From Lysobacter_C sp966210725 (GTDB lineage Bacteria > Pseudomonadota > Gammaproteobacteria > Xanthomonadales > Xanthomonadaceae): a stretch of 64,000 nt of DNA. A model generated the notes under the pieces. The model made no database searches. It worked only from the letters and a program-made list of their open reading frames with translations, and was not told the DNA's origin. Made by a program: the position numbers and the translations under genes. The stretch's first letter is position 1. Each line of letters opens with the position of its first letter. Below are positions 52,968 through 60,870 of the stretch, piece after piece. The stretch lies in contig CBIHLN010000002.1 of NCBI GenBank assembly GCA_966210725.1, positions 1-64,000 on the forward strand, given 5' to 3'.

Positions 52968-53236
52968 TGACCGACATCGCCGTGCTCGTCGCCCTGCACG
53001 TGGTCGGCCTGGCGATGCTGATGAGCCTGTGGCGGCTGCTGCGCGGGCCCACGGTGCCCGACCGCATCCTGGGCCTGGACACGCTGTACGTGAACACCAT
53101 CGCCGCGCTGATCCTGTTCGGCATGCACCTGCGCTCGTCGGTGTTCTTCGAGGCCGCCCTCATCATCGCCATGCTCGGTTTCGTGGGCACCGTGATGCTC
53201 AGCAAGTACGTGCTGCGCCGGGACATCGTCGAATGA
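52967..53236 (+). CDS. mrpF: Mrp Na+/H+ antiporter subunit F
   Basis: An 89-residue three-helix membrane protein. RGPTVPDRILGLDTLYVNTI is the conserved block of MrpF/PhaF, then a hydrophobic helix FEAALIIAMLGFVGTVML. ATG 52967 shares its A with the mrpE stop; a GTG just before it is also possible. It overlaps mrpG by ATGA. Confidence 0.93.
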   Translation: MTDIAVLVALHVVGLAMLMSLWRLLRGPTVPDRILGLDTLYVNTIAALILFGMHLRSSVFFEAALIIAMLGFVGTVMLSKYVLRRDIVE

Positions 53237-53628
53237 GCCCCCTGCTGGACATCGCGCTCACCGCGCTGCTGGCGATCGGCAGCTTCTTCGTGCTGGTCGG
53301 CTCGCTGGGGCTGGTCAAGCTGTCGGACTTCCTCAAGCGCCTGCACGGCCCGACCAAGGCGACCACGCTGGGCGTGGGCTGCATCCTGGTCGCCTCCATC
53401 GGGTACCACGCGTGGCTGGGCGAGGGCCTGGCGCTGGGCCTGCGCGAGATCCTGATCACCGTGTTCCTCTTCATCACCGCACCGATCAGCGCCCACCTGA
53501 TGGCGCGCGCGGCACTGGCGCTGGACCCGCAGCAGCGGCCACCGCTGCCGGATGCGCAGACGCCCGACGCGCCGGTGGTGCCGGAGCCTGGCCACGGCGC
53601 AGCCGAGCGCGACGCCGACGGCGGTTGA
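53233..53628 (+). CDS. mrpG: Mrp Na+/H+ antiporter subunit G
   Basis: A 131-residue three-helix membrane protein. GSFFVLVGSLGLVKLSDFLK, RLHGPTKATTLGVGCIL and FITAPISAHLMARAAL match MrpG/PhaG. The last 30 residues are a Pro/Asp-rich cytoplasmic tail. Last gene of the operon; a small GC hairpin with no T-run follows near 53657-53673. Confidence 0.93.
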   Translation: MSPLLDIALTALLAIGSFFVLVGSLGLVKLSDFLKRLHGPTKATTLGVGCILVASIGYHAWLGEGLALGLREILITVFLFITAPISAHLMARAALALDPQQRPPLPDAQTPDAPVVPEPGHGAAERDADGG

Positions 53629-53691
53629 ACGCGAGACGCAAGGCGGGCGAAACAGGCGGGGCCGTACCCCGCGTCCCACCACGCGTATGCG

Positions 53692-54651
53692 TCAGTGGTG
53701 CATGACCCACCACTCCAGCAGCACCCAGCCGGCGAACGCGGCCAGCAACACGCCACCCTCCCGCCGCTCCAGCCGCAGGTCGCCCCGCAGCATCGGCACC
53801 AGCATCAGCGCGAACACGAAGGCGGCCGGCCACTCCAGACGCACGAATGATGCCGGCACCGGCAGCGGCCGCAGCACGGCCATGCCGCCGACCACCACCA
53901 GCAGGTTGAACAGGCTGGCGCCGATGACGTGGCCCAGCACCATGTCGCCCTGCCCGCGTCGCGCGGCCGCGATGGCGGCGGCGACTTCCGGCAACGCCGT
54001 GCCTATGGCGACCGGCAGCAGGCCCAGCAGCAGCGGACTCATGCCCAGTGCCGGCCCCAGCCCGAGCGCGCCGTCCACGACAAAGCGCGCGCCGTAATAC
54101 AGCAGGGCGGCGGCAATGGCGAATCGCGCCAGGTTCAATCCCAGCCCGGCACGCGTCTCGGTGAAGGCCTCGATCTCCGCGCGCAGCTCCGGTGCCACGT
54201 CGCGCCGCCGCGTCAGGTCGAACGCCAGCACCGCGACGAACGCCACCAGCAGGCCGATGCCTTCGATGCGCGACAGCGTGCCGTCCAGGCCGAGCAACGC
54301 CACGACCACCGTGCCTGCGAGCAGCAGCCCCAGCAGCGGCGAGAGTGCCCGCCAGCGCACCAGCAGCGGCGCCGCCACGGCCGCCGCGCCCAGGGTCAGG
54401 CCGATGTTGACCACGTTGCTGCCGACCGCGTTGCCCAGCGCCAGGCCGGTGTGCCCCTGCCAGACGGCGTGCAGGTTGACCGCCAGTTCCGGCAGCGAGG
54501 TCGCGACCGTCACCAGGATCAGGCCGGCGGCGAACGGCGATGCACCCAGCCGGCGCGACAGGCCGGCCGCACCCTTGATGATCGAATCGCCGCCCAGCGC
54601 CAGCAGCAGCACCCCCAATGCGAACCAGCCCAGCGAAGCCAGCATGTCCAT
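53692..54651 (-). CDS. Ca2+/Na+ exchanger family protein (CaCA, YrbG-like)
   Basis: A 319-residue membrane protein with ten helices and the two inverted alpha repeats of cation/Ca2+ exchangers: TVATSLPELAVNLHA with LGNAVGSNVVNIGLTLG, and PVAIGTALPEVAAAIAA with LGHVIGASLFNLLVVVG. In the second repeat Ala replaces the usual Ser in GTSLPE (GTALPE) and in GSN (GAS), which could alter ion choice. It exchanges Ca2+ or another cation for Na+ or H+. Convergent with the Mrp operon. Confidence 0.9.
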   Translation of the reverse strand: MDMLASLGWFALGVLLLALGGDSIIKGAAGLSRRLGASPFAAGLILVTVATSLPELAVNLHAVWQGHTGLALGNAVGSNVVNIGLTLGAAAVAAPLLVRWRALSPLLGLLLAGTVVVALLGLDGTLSRIEGIGLLVAFVAVLAFDLTRRRDVAPELRAEIEAFTETRAGLGLNLARFAIAAALLYYGARFVVDGALGLGPALGMSPLLLGLLPVAIGTALPEVAAAIAAARRGQGDMVLGHVIGASLFNLLVVVGGMAVLRPLPVPASFVRLEWPAAFVFALMLVPMLRGDLRLERREGGVLLAAFAGWVLLEWWVMHH

Positions 54652-54715
54652 CCCCTTGTGTCCGGTCCCGCGACGGGCCCGCCGCGGGCGATTCTATGCC
54701 CAGCCGCGGTGGGGC

Positions 54716-55366
54716 CTAGGAACAGCCCTCGACGTAATCCACGTAAGGGGCCACGCCGACGCGCCATTCGGTGACCGTGCCGTCGGCGTCTGTCTCGAAC
54801 ACGATCGCCGCGTCACTGCCGTCCTGGCCGGTGACCCGCAGGTACTGGCCATCGGTGTATTTGTGCGGGCCCGCCTCGACGCGGCCCGGGTACAGCGCGC
54901 GGATCTCGGCCTCGGACATCCCGCGCCGGCCGCCACCGGGGGCGATGCGGTCCGGGCTTTCGGCCGAATAGCGGACCAGGCGGCCGTCGCCGAACATCAG
55001 CGCGAACTGTGCCGGCGTCGCCTGCCCGGCGGGGCTGAGGTGGAAGCACGCCTCGCCCTCGGCGGGGTTGCCGGCGAGCTCGCCCTCCCATGCCGCGCGC
55101 ACCTCGTCGGTGGTCATCCCGAACCGGGCGTCACCGACGCCGTCCATGCGTGCCTCCTGCGGCCCGGTCCCGGTGGACGGGGACGGCGCGGTCGCGGGCG
55201 GAACGTCTTCGGCGGGCTGGTCGTCGGCGGGCTGGTCGTCCACTGCCGGTGCCGCCGCGGGGTCGCCCACGGACGCCGCCGGCTCAACACCGGCGGTGCC
55301 GGGTTCGCGACTGCAGGCCGCCAGCGACAACGCCAACAGGAGGGGGAGGTACAGGGCGTGACGCAT
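54716..55366 (-). CDS. Putative lipoprotein
   Basis: A 216-residue exported protein. The signal peptide ends in the lipobox LSLAAC, followed by a disordered Ala/Pro/Asp-rich linker (about 25-70) that includes a short tandem repeat DDQPADDQPA. The rest is a globular domain with DGVGDARFGMTTDEVRAAW, ACFHLSPAGQATPAQFALM and EIRALYPGRVEAGPHKY. I recall similar domains in xanthomonad hypothetical lipoproteins but know no function. Single gene between the exchanger and hmgA. Confidence 0.8.
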   Translation of the reverse strand: MRHALYLPLLLALSLAACSREPGTAGVEPAASVGDPAAAPAVDDQPADDQPAEDVPPATAPSPSTGTGPQEARMDGVGDARFGMTTDEVRAAWEGELAGNPAEGEACFHLSPAGQATPAQFALMFGDGRLVRYSAESPDRIAPGGGRRGMSEAEIRALYPGRVEAGPHKYTDGQYLRVTGQDGSDAAIVFETDADGTVTEWRVGVAPYVDYVEGCS

Positions 55367-55446
55367 GCGCGGACTCCGTGGCGGAATGTGGCGGGGGGAC
55401 GAATCCGCCGCAGCCTAGCCGCGTCCCGTGAAGCCGCCGCGAAGCG

Positions 55447-56751
55447 TCAGCCGGCGAAATGCTTCTGCAGGCCGGCCCAGCAGGCCTGGTAGTCGCGCTG
55501 GCGGTGCGCGGCGTCGAAGGCCTGCACCGTCGGCCGGATGACCGCCCGCGACTCGAACATGAAGGCCATCGTGTCGGTGATGACATCGGGCCTGGACAGG
55601 TCGGCGCTGCTGGCCTTCTCGAAGGTCGCCGCATCCGGGCCGTGGCCGGTCATCGAGTTGTGCAGCGAGCAGCCGCCCGGCGCGAAGCCCTCGGCCTTGG
55701 CGTCGTACGCGCCGTGCACCAGCCCCATGAACTCGCTGGCGATGTTGCGGTGGAACCACGGCGGCCGGAACGTGTCCTGCGCCACCAGCCAGCGCGGCGG
55801 GAAGATCACGAAGTCCAGGTTGCTGGTGCCCGGCGTGTCGCTGGCCGAATGCAGCACCAGGAAGATGCTCGGGTCCGGGTGGTCGAAGCTGATCGAGCCG
55901 ATGGTGTTGAAGCGGCGCAGGTCGTACTTGTACGGCGCGTAGTTGCCGTGCCAGCCGACCACGTCCAGCGGCGAGTGGCCGATGGTGGCGCGCCACAGGT
56001 GGCCCTGGAACTTGGCGACCAGTTCGAAGTCGCCTTCGCGGTCCTCGAAGGCGGCATGCGGCGCCAGGAAGTCGCGCGGGTTGGCCAGGCCGTTGCTGCC
56101 GATCGGCCCCAGGTCGGGAAGCCGCAGCATCGCGCCGAAGTTCTCGCAGACGTAGCCGCGTGCCTGCCCGTCGGGCAACGACACCGCGAAGCGCACGCCG
56201 CGCGGGATCACCGCGATCTCCTGCGGCTCGACCTCCAGCACGCCCATCTCCGTGGCGATGTGCAGGCGGCCCTGCTGCGGGACGATCAAAAGCTCGCCGT
56301 CGGCGTCGTAGAAGAACCGGCCGTCCATGTCCCGGTTGGCCGCGTACAGGTGCACGCCGATGCCGGTGTGTGCCGTCGGCCCGCCGTTGCCGGCCATGGT
56401 GAACAGCCCGTCGACGAAGTCCGTGGGCGCTTCCGGCAGCGGCAGGGGGTTCCAGCGCAGCTGGTCCGGCGAGACCGGGCCGTCGCAGAAATCGTTGTGG
56501 AACGTCGAAACGTCGTCGGCGCGGTAGCGCGAGAAGGTGCCGTGCATCGCCGCGGGGCGGATCCGGTACAGCCAGCTGCGACGGTTCTCGCTGCGGGGCG
56601 CGGTGAACGCGGTACCCGACAGCTGCTCGGCGTAGAGCCCGTGCGCGACGCGCTGCGGCGAGTTGCGCCCGACCGGCAGCGTGCCTTCAAGCGCCTCGGT
56701 GGCGAACTCGTTGCCGAAGCCGGATTGGTAGCCGTTGCTGGCAATGCTCAT
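55447..56751 (-). CDS. hmgA: Homogentisate 1,2-dioxygenase
   Basis: A 434-residue cupin enzyme that opens the ring of homogentisate to maleylacetoacetate with Fe2+. YQSGFGNEFATEALEGTLPVG-type N-terminus, RRSWLYRIRPAAMHG, IPRGVRFAVSLPDGQARGYV and the iron-site region FPPRWLVAQDTFRPPWFHRN with MGLVHGAYDAK are all present. The product is handled by maiA and the fumarylacetoacetase-family gene at 27-28.7 kb. It shares strand with hpd; a DUF559 cassette lies between. Confidence 0.95.
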   Translation of the reverse strand: MSIASNGYQSGFGNEFATEALEGTLPVGRNSPQRVAHGLYAEQLSGTAFTAPRSENRRSWLYRIRPAAMHGTFSRYRADDVSTFHNDFCDGPVSPDQLRWNPLPLPEAPTDFVDGLFTMAGNGGPTAHTGIGVHLYAANRDMDGRFFYDADGELLIVPQQGRLHIATEMGVLEVEPQEIAVIPRGVRFAVSLPDGQARGYVCENFGAMLRLPDLGPIGSNGLANPRDFLAPHAAFEDREGDFELVAKFQGHLWRATIGHSPLDVVGWHGNYAPYKYDLRRFNTIGSISFDHPDPSIFLVLHSASDTPGTSNLDFVIFPPRWLVAQDTFRPPWFHRNIASEFMGLVHGAYDAKAEGFAPGGCSLHNSMTGHGPDAATFEKASSADLSRPDVITDTMAFMFESRAVIRPTVQAFDAAHRQRDYQACWAGLQKHFAG

Positions 56752-56765
56752 TGCGTGGTCACTCT

Positions 56766-57161
56766 TTAGAGCCCCTCTCCCACCGGGAGAGGGGTTGGGG
56801 TGAGGGTGCGTTGTGCTGCGTTGTTCCAGATCGCTTCGACTACGGCCTCGGGGTTCGTCAACACCTCGTTGCTCCAGAACCGAAGTACATGCAACCCCTG
56901 CGATTGCAGGTATCGCGTGCGCGATGCGTCAGCCTCGTGCGTGTGCTGCGACCCATCCAACTCAATCACCAGCCTGTTGGACAGGCATACGAAGTCGACG
57001 ATGTAAGGCGGTACCGGGTGCTGCCGTCGGAACTTCAGGCCTCCGAGTTGCCTGTTGCGAAGGCACTGCCAAAGTTTTCGCTCGGCGTCCGTCAGGTCCT
57101 GTCTCAGCCGGCGGGCGCTTCGTAGGTTCCGGGTCGGCAGTGGCGGTTTGAAGGTCGGCAT
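56766..57161 (-). CDS. DUF559 endonuclease-like protein bounded by inverted repeats
   Basis: A 131-residue DUF559 protein, related to the very-short-patch-repair fold of PD-(D/E)XK nucleases. RRLRQDLTDAERKLWQCLRN, LKFRRQHPVPPYIVDFVCLS and RLVIELDGSQHTHEADASRT hold the putative catalytic Asp/Glu/Gln residues, and VLRFWSNEVLTNPEAVVEAI closes the domain. The final RTLTPTPLPVGEGL is encoded by one copy of a 39-bp inverted repeat; the other copy contains the GGAGAGGG Shine-Dalgarno. It sits between hmgA and hpd on the same strand. Activity is inferred from the family. Confidence 0.87.
   Translation of the reverse strand: MPTFKPPLPTRNLRSARRLRQDLTDAERKLWQCLRNRQLGGLKFRRQHPVPPYIVDFVCLSNRLVIELDGSQHTHEADASRTRYLQSQGLHVLRFWSNEVLTNPEAVVEAIWNNAAQRTLTPTPLPVGEGL
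56769..56807. repeat. Inverted repeat, left copy, at the DUF559 gene
   Basis: A 39-bp copy built around GCCCCTCTCCC and GGGAGAGGGG, itself able to form a hairpin. It encodes the last residues of the DUF559 protein. The inverted partner is at 57169-57207; by eye they differ at three positions. Confidence 0.85.
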
Positions 57162-57168
57162 GCTCCGA

Positions 57169-57207
57169 ACCCTCTCCCCAACCCCTCTCCCGGCGGGAGA
57201 GGGGCTT
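57169..57207. repeat. Inverted repeat, right copy, at the DUF559 gene
   Basis: The inverted partner of 56769-56807, ending 14 bp before the hpd stop. Read on the minus strand it ends in GGAGAGGG, eight bases before the DUF559 start codon, and so provides the ribosome-binding site. Its hairpin may also terminate hpd transcripts. Confidence 0.85.
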
Positions 57208-57221
57208 CACTACGCCAGGCG

Positions 57222-58328
57222 TCAGAGAACCCCGCGCTTCATCTGGTCGCGCTCGATGCTCTCGAACAGCGCCTGGAAGTTGCCTTCGCCGAAGCCTTCG
57301 TTGCCCTTGCGCTGGATGATCTCGAAGAAGATCGGGCCGATCGCGTTCTGGGTGAAGATCTGCAGCAGCTTGCGCTGCTTGGTTTCCGGGTCGGCATCGA
57401 TGAGGATTTTGTTGCGCGCCAGGCGCGGCACGTCTTCGCCGTGGTCGGGCACGCGCTGGTCGATCACATCGAAGTACGTGTCAGGCGTGTCGAGGAACTC
57501 GATGCCGCGCTCGCGCATGGCCTCCACCGTGCCGTAGATGTCGTCGGTGAAGCAGGCGATGTGCTGGATGCCCTCGCCCTTGTACGCGTCCAGGTACTCG
57601 TTGATCTGGCTCTTGGGGTCGTTGGACTCGTTGAGCGGGATGCGCACGATGCCGTCCGGCGCGGTCATCGCCTTGGACACCAGGCCGGTCTTCACGCCCT
57701 TGATGTCGAAGTAGCGGATCTCGCGGAAGTTGAACAGGCGCTCGTAGTAGTCCGACCACTTCTGCATGTTGCCGAAGTAGAGGTTGTGCGTGAGGTGGTC
57801 GATGAAGGTCAGGCCGAACCCCGTCGGGTTCTGGTCCGCGCCCTCGATCGGCTCGAACTCGCCGTAGGGCGTGCCCTTCTCGCCGTAGCGGTCGACCAGG
57901 TACAGCATGCAGTCGCCGATGCCCTTGACCACGGGCGCGTCGATCGCCTTGCTCTGCGGCTTGTGGTCGATGGCTTCGCCGCCGTTGCCCAGCACCGTCT
58001 GGCACACGGTGTCGGACGATTCCTTGAAGCGGATCGCGAAGCCGCACGCGCTGGGGCCATGCGCCGTGGCGAAGTCGGCGGCGAAGCTGTCGGGGTCCTC
58101 GTTGACCAGGAAGTTGACGCCGCCCTGGCGGTAGACGGTGATCGGCCGGCTCTTGTGGCGCAGCACCGCGGTGAAGCCCATGTTGCGGAAGTAGTCGTGG
58201 AGCAGCTGCTGCTGGCCTTCCGGCGCGGCGAACTCGACGAACTCGAAGCCGTCGATCCCCAGCGGGTTCTCGAAGGTGGTGACCTGCATGCCGAGGTTGG
58301 GGGCGTGGGCGGTGGGCTGTGCGCTCAT
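57222..58328 (-). CDS. hpd: 4-Hydroxyphenylpyruvate dioxygenase
   Basis: A 368-residue Fe2+ enzyme that turns 4-hydroxyphenylpyruvate into homogentisate. The two vicinal-oxygen-chelate domains are clear: GLTFIDHLTHNLYFGNMQKW (first iron His), GEGIQHIACFTDDIYGT (second His) and GPIFFEIIQRKGNEGFGEGN (iron Glu). ATG 58328 has AGGAG six bases ahead. It begins the tyrosine-degradation unit with hmgA and is divergent from a MarR gene with a palindrome between. Confidence 0.96.
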   Translation of the reverse strand: MSAQPTAHAPNLGMQVTTFENPLGIDGFEFVEFAAPEGQQQLLHDYFRNMGFTAVLRHKSRPITVYRQGGVNFLVNEDPDSFAADFATAHGPSACGFAIRFKESSDTVCQTVLGNGGEAIDHKPQSKAIDAPVVKGIGDCMLYLVDRYGEKGTPYGEFEPIEGADQNPTGFGLTFIDHLTHNLYFGNMQKWSDYYERLFNFREIRYFDIKGVKTGLVSKAMTAPDGIVRIPLNESNDPKSQINEYLDAYKGEGIQHIACFTDDIYGTVEAMRERGIEFLDTPDTYFDVIDQRVPDHGEDVPRLARNKILIDADPETKQRKLLQIFTQNAIGPIFFEIIQRKGNEGFGEGNFQALFESIERDQMKRGVL

Positions 58329-58393
58329 GGAGGACTCCTGCGTGAAGCGTGACCAGGGCGGGCTGCGCGCGGATGGCGGCCTGCCGGAGAGGT

Positions 58394-58415
58394 TATAGTT
58401 TCACATGAAACCATA
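58394..58415. promoter_or_regulatory. Palindromic operator candidate between hpd and marR
   Basis: A perfect inverted repeat GTTTCA-CA-TGAAAC at 58398-58411, extended on both sides by TATA and CATA to 22 bp with one mismatch. It lies 66 bp before the hpd start and 19 bp before the marR start. Its size and symmetry suit a MarR dimer, so the divergent regulator probably binds here and controls both genes. Confidence 0.7.
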
Positions 58416-58433
58416 GGCAAGGCACAGCGCAAC

Positions 58434-58910
58434 ATGAACCGTCGCGAAGACCGGCCGCATGCCGAGCTCGACCTCGAACACTTCCTGCCCTACCGGCTGT
58501 CGGTGCTGTCCAACCGGGTCAGCAGCGCAATTGCGCGGGTGTATTCGGAGCGCTTCGGCCTGGGCGTGACCGAGTGGCGGGTGATGGCGGTGCTCGGCCG
58601 CTACCCGGACCTGTCGGCCGGCGAGGTGGCCCAGCGCACGGCGATGGACAAGGTGGCCGTCAGCCGCGCGGTCGCCCGCTTGGTCGAATCGGGCCAGCTG
58701 CGGCGCGAGACGCACGGCGACGACCGGCGGCGGTCGGTGCTGCGCCTGTCACGCGCCGGCTATGCCATCTACGACGAGGTGGCGCCGCATGCGCTGGCCT
58801 TCGAGGCGCGCCTGCTTGAGGGCTTTGACCCGGACGAACGCGAACTGCTGTTCCGGCTGCTGGACCGGCTGGACGAGCTGGAGCTGAAGGCGGAAGCGCA
58901 GGCGTTCTGA
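58434..58910 (+). CDS. MarR family transcriptional regulator
   Basis: A 158-residue winged-helix repressor. YRLSVLSNRVSSAIARVYSE is the first dimer helix, LSAGEVAQRTAMDKVAVSRAV the recognition helix region, and GDDRRRSVLRLSRAGY the wing (D-R-R motif). The gene is divergent from hpd, with a palindrome in the shared gap, so it probably governs tyrosine degradation and itself. The ligand would be a pathway acid such as 4-hydroxyphenylpyruvate or homogentisate; this is an inference. Confidence 0.9.
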   Translation: MNRREDRPHAELDLEHFLPYRLSVLSNRVSSAIARVYSERFGLGVTEWRVMAVLGRYPDLSAGEVAQRTAMDKVAVSRAVARLVESGQLRRETHGDDRRRSVLRLSRAGYAIYDEVAPHALAFEARLLEGFDPDERELLFRLLDRLDELELKAEAQAF

Positions 58911-58981
58911 GCGCGGGCGGTCAGCGTGCGCCGCCATCGGCGCGCGGCGATGCGCGCGGCACGCACGGATAGCGGACCCCC

Positions 58982-59011
58982 AAAAGAAAACGGCGGCCGA
59001 GGCCGCCGTTT
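58982..59011 (-). terminator. Terminator after the peptide transporter gene
   Basis: An 11-bp stem AAACGGCGGCC/GGCCGCCGTTT with a two-base loop (58988-59011), followed on the minus strand by TTTT-C-TTTT. It ends the transporter transcript and may also stop the convergent marR gene. Confidence 0.85.
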
Positions 59012-59031
59012 CCGTGTCACGCGCTGGACCG

Positions 59032-60636
59032 TCAGTAGTCCTTGCGCTCGTTTGCCGTATTCAGGCCCGTGGCCTGCGGCTCGGCCAGCTCGGCCTCGCC
59101 CGCCAGCAGGTGGTCATCGTCCTTCAGCGTATCCAGGTGCATCAGGCGCTTGATCAGCGGCGAGATCACCACGAAGCCGACACCCACGGCCACGGCGATC
59201 CAGCCGATGTTGGAATAGACATCCAGCACCACGTCCTGGGCGGCATCCGCGCCCGAGGCCGCTTCCGAACCGGTCGCCGCGGCGATCAGGCCGGCGACGA
59301 AGTTGCCGGTGGCCGAAGCGAAGAACCAGCAGCCCATGATCAGGCTGGCCATATGCGCCGGCGCCAGGCGGTTCATCGCCGACAGGCCGACCGGCGACAG
59401 GCACAGCTCGCCCATGGTGTGCAGCAGGTAGATCAGGAAGATGAAGAGCACCGGGGTCAGGCTGCCGCTGGCGACGGCGGCCGCACCGGCCACCAGCACC
59501 AGGAAGCCCAGGCCCAGCTGGATCATGCCCAGGCCGAACTTGGCCGGGGCCGACGGCTCCAGCCCGCGGCGGCCCAGCGTCGTCCACAGCCAGGCGAACA
59601 CCGGGGCCAGCAGGATGATGTAGAGCGCGTTGATCGACTGGAACATCGAGGCCGGCACTTCCCAACCGAGCATTTCGCGGTTGACGTAGCGGTCGGTGTA
59701 CAGGTTGAGCGAGGACCCGGCCTGCTCGAACAGCGCCCAGAACAGCACCGAGCCGATCATCAGGATCATCGCGGCGAAGATGCGGTTGCGGGCATGCGAG
59801 TCCAGACGCGTGACCGCGATGAACGCCACATAGGCCAGCAGGATCACGCCGGTGATACCCAGTGCCCAGCCGACCACCGCCTGGTTCTGCACCATCCACC
59901 AGCACAGCAGCACCATGGCGATGCCGACCAGGTACAGCACCCACTCGAACGGGAGGCCGAGCATCCGCTCGCGCAGACGCGAGGGGTTGGTGGACTCGCC
60001 GTTACCCAGCAGCAGCGGCTTGCCGATGACGAACACGACCAGGCCCAGCAGCATGCCGAAACCGGCGGCGCCGAAGCCGTACTTCCAGCCGTAGGTCTCG
60101 CCCAGCCAGCCGCACAGCAGCGAACCCAGGAACGCGCCCAGGTTGATGCCCATGTAGAAGATCGTGTACGCGCCGTCGCGGCGCACGTCGGTGCGCGGGT
60201 ACAGCTGGCCGACCATCACCGAGATGTTGGCCTTGAGGAAGCCGGAGCCGACGATGATGAAGGCCAGCGCCAGCCAGAACGCATCCAGCGCCGGGCTGCC
60301 CTGCCCGCCCTCGCCTTCGAAGCCCATCAGGAAGTGGCCGAACGTCAGCAGGACCGCGCCGTAGAGCACCGCCTTGCGTTGTCCCAGGTACTTGTCGGCG
60401 AGATACCCGCCGATCACCGGCGTGATGTAGACCAGCGCTGTGTAGGCGCCGTACACCATCGACGCATCGCCATCGGAGAACAGCCAGTGCTTGGTCAGGT
60501 ACAGGACCAGCAGCGCGCGCATGCCGTAGTAGGAGAAGCGCTCCCACATCTCGGCGAAGAACAGCATGTACAGGCCGCGCGGGTGGCCGAGGAAGGTCTT
60601 GTCTTCCGGGGCGATCGAACCGGGTGTGGAACTCAT
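59032..60636 (-). CDS. POT/PTR family proton-coupled peptide transporter
   Basis: A 534-residue major-facilitator protein with about 14 helices. FFAEMWERFSYYGMRALLVLY is the E-x-x-E-R-F-x-Y-Y proton and peptide site, and FYMGINLGAFLGSLLCGWLG is the PTR2 signature; the long helix FWALFEQAGSSLNLYTDR is also typical. It imports di- and tripeptides with protons. ATG 60636 was preferred to 60699 because the preceding residues are low-complexity. A single-gene unit next to an AbgT-type transporter. Confidence 0.93.
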   Translation of the reverse strand: MSSTPGSIAPEDKTFLGHPRGLYMLFFAEMWERFSYYGMRALLVLYLTKHWLFSDGDASMVYGAYTALVYITPVIGGYLADKYLGQRKAVLYGAVLLTFGHFLMGFEGEGGQGSPALDAFWLALAFIIVGSGFLKANISVMVGQLYPRTDVRRDGAYTIFYMGINLGAFLGSLLCGWLGETYGWKYGFGAAGFGMLLGLVVFVIGKPLLLGNGESTNPSRLRERMLGLPFEWVLYLVGIAMVLLCWWMVQNQAVVGWALGITGVILLAYVAFIAVTRLDSHARNRIFAAMILMIGSVLFWALFEQAGSSLNLYTDRYVNREMLGWEVPASMFQSINALYIILLAPVFAWLWTTLGRRGLEPSAPAKFGLGMIQLGLGFLVLVAGAAAVASGSLTPVLFIFLIYLLHTMGELCLSPVGLSAMNRLAPAHMASLIMGCWFFASATGNFVAGLIAAATGSEAASGADAAQDVVLDVYSNIGWIAVAVGVGFVVISPLIKRLMHLDTLKDDDHLLAGEAELAEPQATGLNTANERKDY

Positions 60637-60819
60637 GCGGGATGGACTCCTGGCGGCCGCGGGCGGCCGGGGTGGTGCGTGGAAAGGCGGTGGACGCATG
60701 CCCCCGGCGCGGCGCCGGCAGGCAAAACGACGGCAAGGTGTAACCGCAGCGCCCCAGTCCCGTCAAACCGCGGGCGTACTGCTGCAGCGCAGCATCCCCG
60801 TTCAAAATGCTGAACCAGC

Positions 60820-60841
60820 GCGGCCGCCCGGAGGCGGCCGC
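60820..60841 (-). terminator. Hairpin downstream of the AbgT gene
   Basis: A 9-bp GC stem GCGGCCGCC/GGCGGCCGC around a 4-base loop, 30 bp after the AbgT stop. Only a scattered T stretch follows on the minus strand, so it is a possible but weak terminator. Confidence 0.45.
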
Positions 60842-60870
60842 AGCCTTCGATCACCGTGGACGGCGGACGG

